This document shows positions 61,729 to 64,000 of a stretch of 64,000 nucleotides of DNA, in pieces (the first letter of the stretch is position 1; each line of letters begins with the position of its first letter). Below the pieces are notes generated by a model. The model was not told the origin of the DNA and searched no databases. It saw nothing but the letters and a program-made list of their open reading frames with translations. Both the position numbers and the translations under genes were made by a program. The DNA comes from Arthrobacter sp. ov407. Its GTDB lineage: Bacteria; Actinomycetota; Actinomycetes; Actinomycetales; Micrococcaceae. Location of the stretch: contig NZ_FNGD01000009.1 of the NCBI RefSeq assembly GCF_900102895.1, forward strand, positions 124,001 to 188,000. The letters run 5' to 3'.

Positions 61729-63176
61729 GACTCCGGGACCTCCGTCTGCGCTTCTTGGGCGGGCAGCTTCCAGGAGGGCTTGCGGAACCGGTAGAAGAGG
61801 AACGGCACAAGCAGGCCGAGCCCCAGTGCGCCGCCGCCGACGATCAGGAAATAGACGAGCGGATCGCCGTTGCCGAACTGCGACGGCGGGACGAACCCGA
61901 CAAGCAGTGCGGCCAGGGAGGCTGCGAATCCAACGCCGCACAGCCCGATCAGCATCGGCGCCCTGTAGCCACGCGGGTGGTCCGGGTCGTTGCGGCGGAG
62001 CCGGACCGCGGCCACGAACATCAGCAGGTACATGATCAGGTAGACCTGCGTGGTGATCACCGAGAAAATCCAGTAGGCGCTGGAGACATCCGGGATGAGC
62101 GCGTAGCCGAGCGCGATCACGGTGGTGACGAGCCCCTGGACGACCAGGAGGTTCTGCTGGATGCCGTTCTTGTTCAGCTTTTGCAGGAACGGCGGGAGGT
62201 AGCCTTCCTGACGCGAGATCAGCAGCAAGCCCTTGGACGGACCGGCCAGCCACGTCAGCATGCCGCCGAGGGAGGCAGCAACCAGCATGATGCCGAGGAT
62301 CGGCGTGAGGCTTTGCAGGTTGAACGACGCCAGCACCGCGTCGAAGGCCTGCATGACACCCGCTGTAAGGGAGAGCTCATCGGCCGGGACGATCCAGCTG
62401 ATCGCCAGCGCCGGCAGGATGAAGATCAACAGTACGAGTCCCATGGCCAGGAACATCGACTTCGGGTACTCCTTGGGCGGGTCCTTCAGGGAGGACACGT
62501 GCACAGCGTTCATCTCCATGCCGCTGTAGGACAGGAAGTTGTTCACGATCAACACCAGACTGGCCAGCCCGGCCCACTCGGGGAAGAAGTTAGCCGCGGT
62601 CATCGGAGCGGCGGACGGATTGCCCTCGCCGAGGAAGACCAAACCCAAGATGACGAGCAGGGCGCCCGGGATCAGGGTGCCGATGATCAGGCCACCGCTG
62701 GCCAGGCCTGCCACACCCTTCGTGCCGCGGGATGAGACATACACGCCGGCCCAATAGAACACCACGATCACCAAGGCCGTCCACACGCCGCTGCTGGCCA
62801 ACGCCGGGTTGAAGACGTAGGCGAGCGTGCTCGCGACGAATCCCAGGAGGGTTGGATAGTAGAAAATCGTCATTGCGAACTGGCACCACACCGCCAGGAA
62901 GCCCATCGGTTTGGAGATTCCGGACGATACCCAGTTGTAGACGCCACCCTTCCATCCGGACGCCAGTTCAGCGGACACGAGGGAGGTGGGCAGCAGGAAG
63001 ACGATCGCCGGAACCAGGTAGAGGAAGACTGAAGCGAGGCCGTAGACGGCCATGGTCGGGGCCGCACGGAGGCTGGCCACCGAACTCGTGGTCATCAGCG
63101 CCAGAGCCACCCAGGAGATCCACACGGCCGGAGGCGCCTTCGGCCGGGTCAATGCCTGTTCACTCACTGAAGCCAC
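61725..63176 (-). CDS. APC family amino acid permease/antiporter, GadC-like
   Basis: Twelve-helix transporter of 483 residues. It resembles the glutamate:GABA antiporter GadC in several blocks: AELASGWKGGVYNWVSSGISKPMGFLAVWCQF, SYSGMEMNAVHVSSLKDPPKEYPKSMFLAM, ADELSLTAGVMQAFD, WLAGPSKGLLLISRQEGYLPPFLQKLNKNGIQ. The C-terminal plug of E. coli GadC is absent, so pH gating is unlikely. No glutamate decarboxylase gene is nearby; the M20 dipeptidase in the same operon points to amino acid or peptide-derived substrates. GTG start at 63174-63176; a second GTG three codons on (MSEQALTRPK) is equally possible. Confidence 0.87.
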   Translation of the reverse strand: MASVSEQALTRPKAPPAVWISWVALALMTTSSVASLRAAPTMAVYGLASVFLYLVPAIVFLLPTSLVSAELASGWKGGVYNWVSSGISKPMGFLAVWCQFAMTIFYYPTLLGFVASTLAYVFNPALASSGVWTALVIVVFYWAGVYVSSRGTKGVAGLASGGLIIGTLIPGALLVILGLVFLGEGNPSAAPMTAANFFPEWAGLASLVLIVNNFLSYSGMEMNAVHVSSLKDPPKEYPKSMFLAMGLVLLIFILPALAISWIVPADELSLTAGVMQAFDAVLASFNLQSLTPILGIMLVAASLGGMLTWLAGPSKGLLLISRQEGYLPPFLQKLNKNGIQQNLLVVQGLVTTVIALGYALIPDVSSAYWIFSVITTQVYLIMYLLMFVAAVRLRRNDPDHPRGYRAPMLIGLCGVGFAASLAALLVGFVPPSQFGNGDPLVYFLIVGGGALGLGLLVPFLFYRFRKPSWKLPAQEAQTEVPES

Positions 63177-63467
63177 ACCCTTGGATGCCTCGTGGTCTGT
63201 GCCACGGGCCAGGCGGAGCTAAACCGCCTGGGGCGAGTAGTCGACGGTTTGAACATGCCCACTGCCCCCTTATCACACAAAGTGCTCGGTGCCTACAGCA
63301 TGGACCTAGGAATTAGCCGGGAACAGTCCCCAACTCCCCTATACGTCAGGTCGCCGGGGTGCTGATTTGCGCGGTTTCGGGCCCGCTTCCACAACAAATC
63401 GGTGATCAGGCACTCGCAAGCAGCGGTCTCGCAGGGAGGGTACCAACGGGCCGCCGACGGCGGAACC
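63177..63467. other. Spacer upstream of the permease operon
   Basis: About 290 bases between the permease start and the end of the partial gene. It must contain the promoter of the permease operon, but I see no clear -35/-10 pair, repeat or RNA gene. Confidence 0.4.
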
Positions 63468-64000
63468 CTAGCCGTGCCCAGGCACGGGTCCTGGGGGAAG
63501 AACGTCGTGGATCCGCCAGCGCCCGCCGACGGGCACCAGGACGAGTTGAAGCTGCTGCCCGGAGGCGGCGGGAACCTCAGCCACCAAGGCGCCGTTCCTA
63601 TCGACCTCCTGGTAAGCGGACCACTCCGCGGTGATGGCCACCACGGCCCTGGCGGGGCTGCTGTCCGCGGTGGTTTCGATCCGCGTCAATGACGTCGAGA
63701 ATCCGGCCAGCACATGGCCGGACCCGCTGAGCTGCGTTCTGATCCGCGCGTCGGCAGCGGCGGCGGCAGACTCCGGGGCGTTGACGTCGTCGAGCAGACT
63801 GAAGTCCCCGGAGTTGAGCGCGAGCGAGCGCAGCCGGGCGAGACCGCGGACGGCCTCCGCCGGATCCGCCGAGGCCAGCAGCGCCTCCAGATCCGGGAGT
63901 ACCGGGTTTGCCCCGCCGTCGGCCGTGACCGGCGGCGTTTCGCCTGCCGGGCCGTCCGGACGCTCCGCTGACGTCCCCTCAGCAACGGCAGATCCTGATG
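63468..64000 (-). CDS. Partial protein of unknown function (C-terminal part)
   Basis: An open frame enters from the right edge and ends with TAG at 63468-63470, giving the last ~177 residues of a longer protein. The visible part has an Ala/Gly/Pro-rich linker (GPAGETPPVTADGG), a helical stretch (LEALLASADPAEAVRGLARLRSLALNSGDFSLLDDVN), then a beta-rich end (GHVLAGFSTSLTRIETT, AVVAITAEWSAYQEV, LQLVLVPVGGRWRIHDVLPPG) that resembles an NTF2/SnoaL-like or kinase-associated C-terminal domain. The start is outside the window. Family not recognised. Confidence 0.7.
   Translation of the reverse strand, partial: SGSAVAEGTSAERPDGPAGETPPVTADGGANPVLPDLEALLASADPAEAVRGLARLRSLALNSGDFSLLDDVNAPESAAAAADARIRTQLSGSGHVLAGFSTSLTRIETTADSSPARAVVAITAEWSAYQEVDRNGALVAEVPAASGQQLQLVLVPVGGRWRIHDVLPPGPVPGHG

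Noticed and set aside
63472..63487. CCGTGCC-CA-GGCACGG as a terminator
   Set aside because: It lies inside the last codons of the partial gene, the two-base loop is too tight and no T-run follows.

Overview
The window is chromosomal DNA from a high-GC actinobacterium, most likely a member of the Micrococcaceae close to Arthrobacter or Pseudarthrobacter. The assignment rests on gene content: SepH, a DUF4193 zinc-ribbon protein, DUF5998, DUF7455 beside the principal sigma factor, a PAC2-family protein, a DUF222/HNH endonuclease and a one-piece CydDC transporter. GTG/TTG starts are frequent, and many genes appear to be read without a leader. There is no rRNA, tRNA, CRISPR array, prophage or insertion sequence. 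This is a core-genome stretch with a few accessory genes.

Positions 1-13441 hold an old actinobacterial block whose order resembles Mycobacterium tuberculosis around Rv2682c-Rv2699c: dxs (cut by the window edge), acnA, an m5U-type RNA methyltransferase, a KimA-like potassium importer divergent from two TrkA-type (CeoB/CeoC) subunits, then DUF3159, an OB-fold protein, DUF3710, dut, DUF3093 and DUF4193. Positions 13765-22662 hold sepH, an alkaline-phosphatase-superfamily phosphodiesterase, DUF5998, a GNAT/acyl-CoA-synthetase fusion (Pat-like lysine acetyltransferase) and the topoisomerase IV A subunit. Positions 22726-26876 are accessory: a VOC protein, the 3' remnant of another VOC gene, a DUF222/HNH gene, a DinB-like thiol-dependent enzyme and a tandem GNAT protein.

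Positions 26898-34950 form the most interesting locus. The cytochrome bd oxidase operon cydA-cydB-cydDC runs divergently from a BlaI-type repressor and an M56 (BlaR1-like) membrane metalloprotease. The divergent region carries three copies of one palindrome, TTCTAC-N5-GTAGAA, two in front of cydA and one in front of blaI. This predicts that a proteolysis-controlled repressor governs respiration through the bd oxidase.

Positions 35044-42695 hold a secreted M28 aminopeptidase, parE, a small DUF7455 protein, the principal sigma factor and DUF4192. Positions 42860-48253 hold a secreted four-cysteine protein beside a NarL-type two-component system, an MFS transporter and a PAC2 protein. Positions 48631-53705 carry leucyl aminopeptidase, lipoamide dehydrogenase and the two-lipoyl-domain E2 acyltransferase of the 2-oxoacid dehydrogenase complexes. 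The rest holds a small membrane protein, a VOC gene that looks frameshifted, an OsmC peroxidase, a tricorn-like S41 protease, a TIGR01777 epimerase, an operon of GadC-like permease, membrane protein and M20 dipeptidase, and a partial gene at the right edge.

Transcription units are mostly separated by strong perfect hairpins. At least seven starts show a TANNNT-type -10 box exactly six bases before the start codon, the layout expected for leaderless mRNAs.
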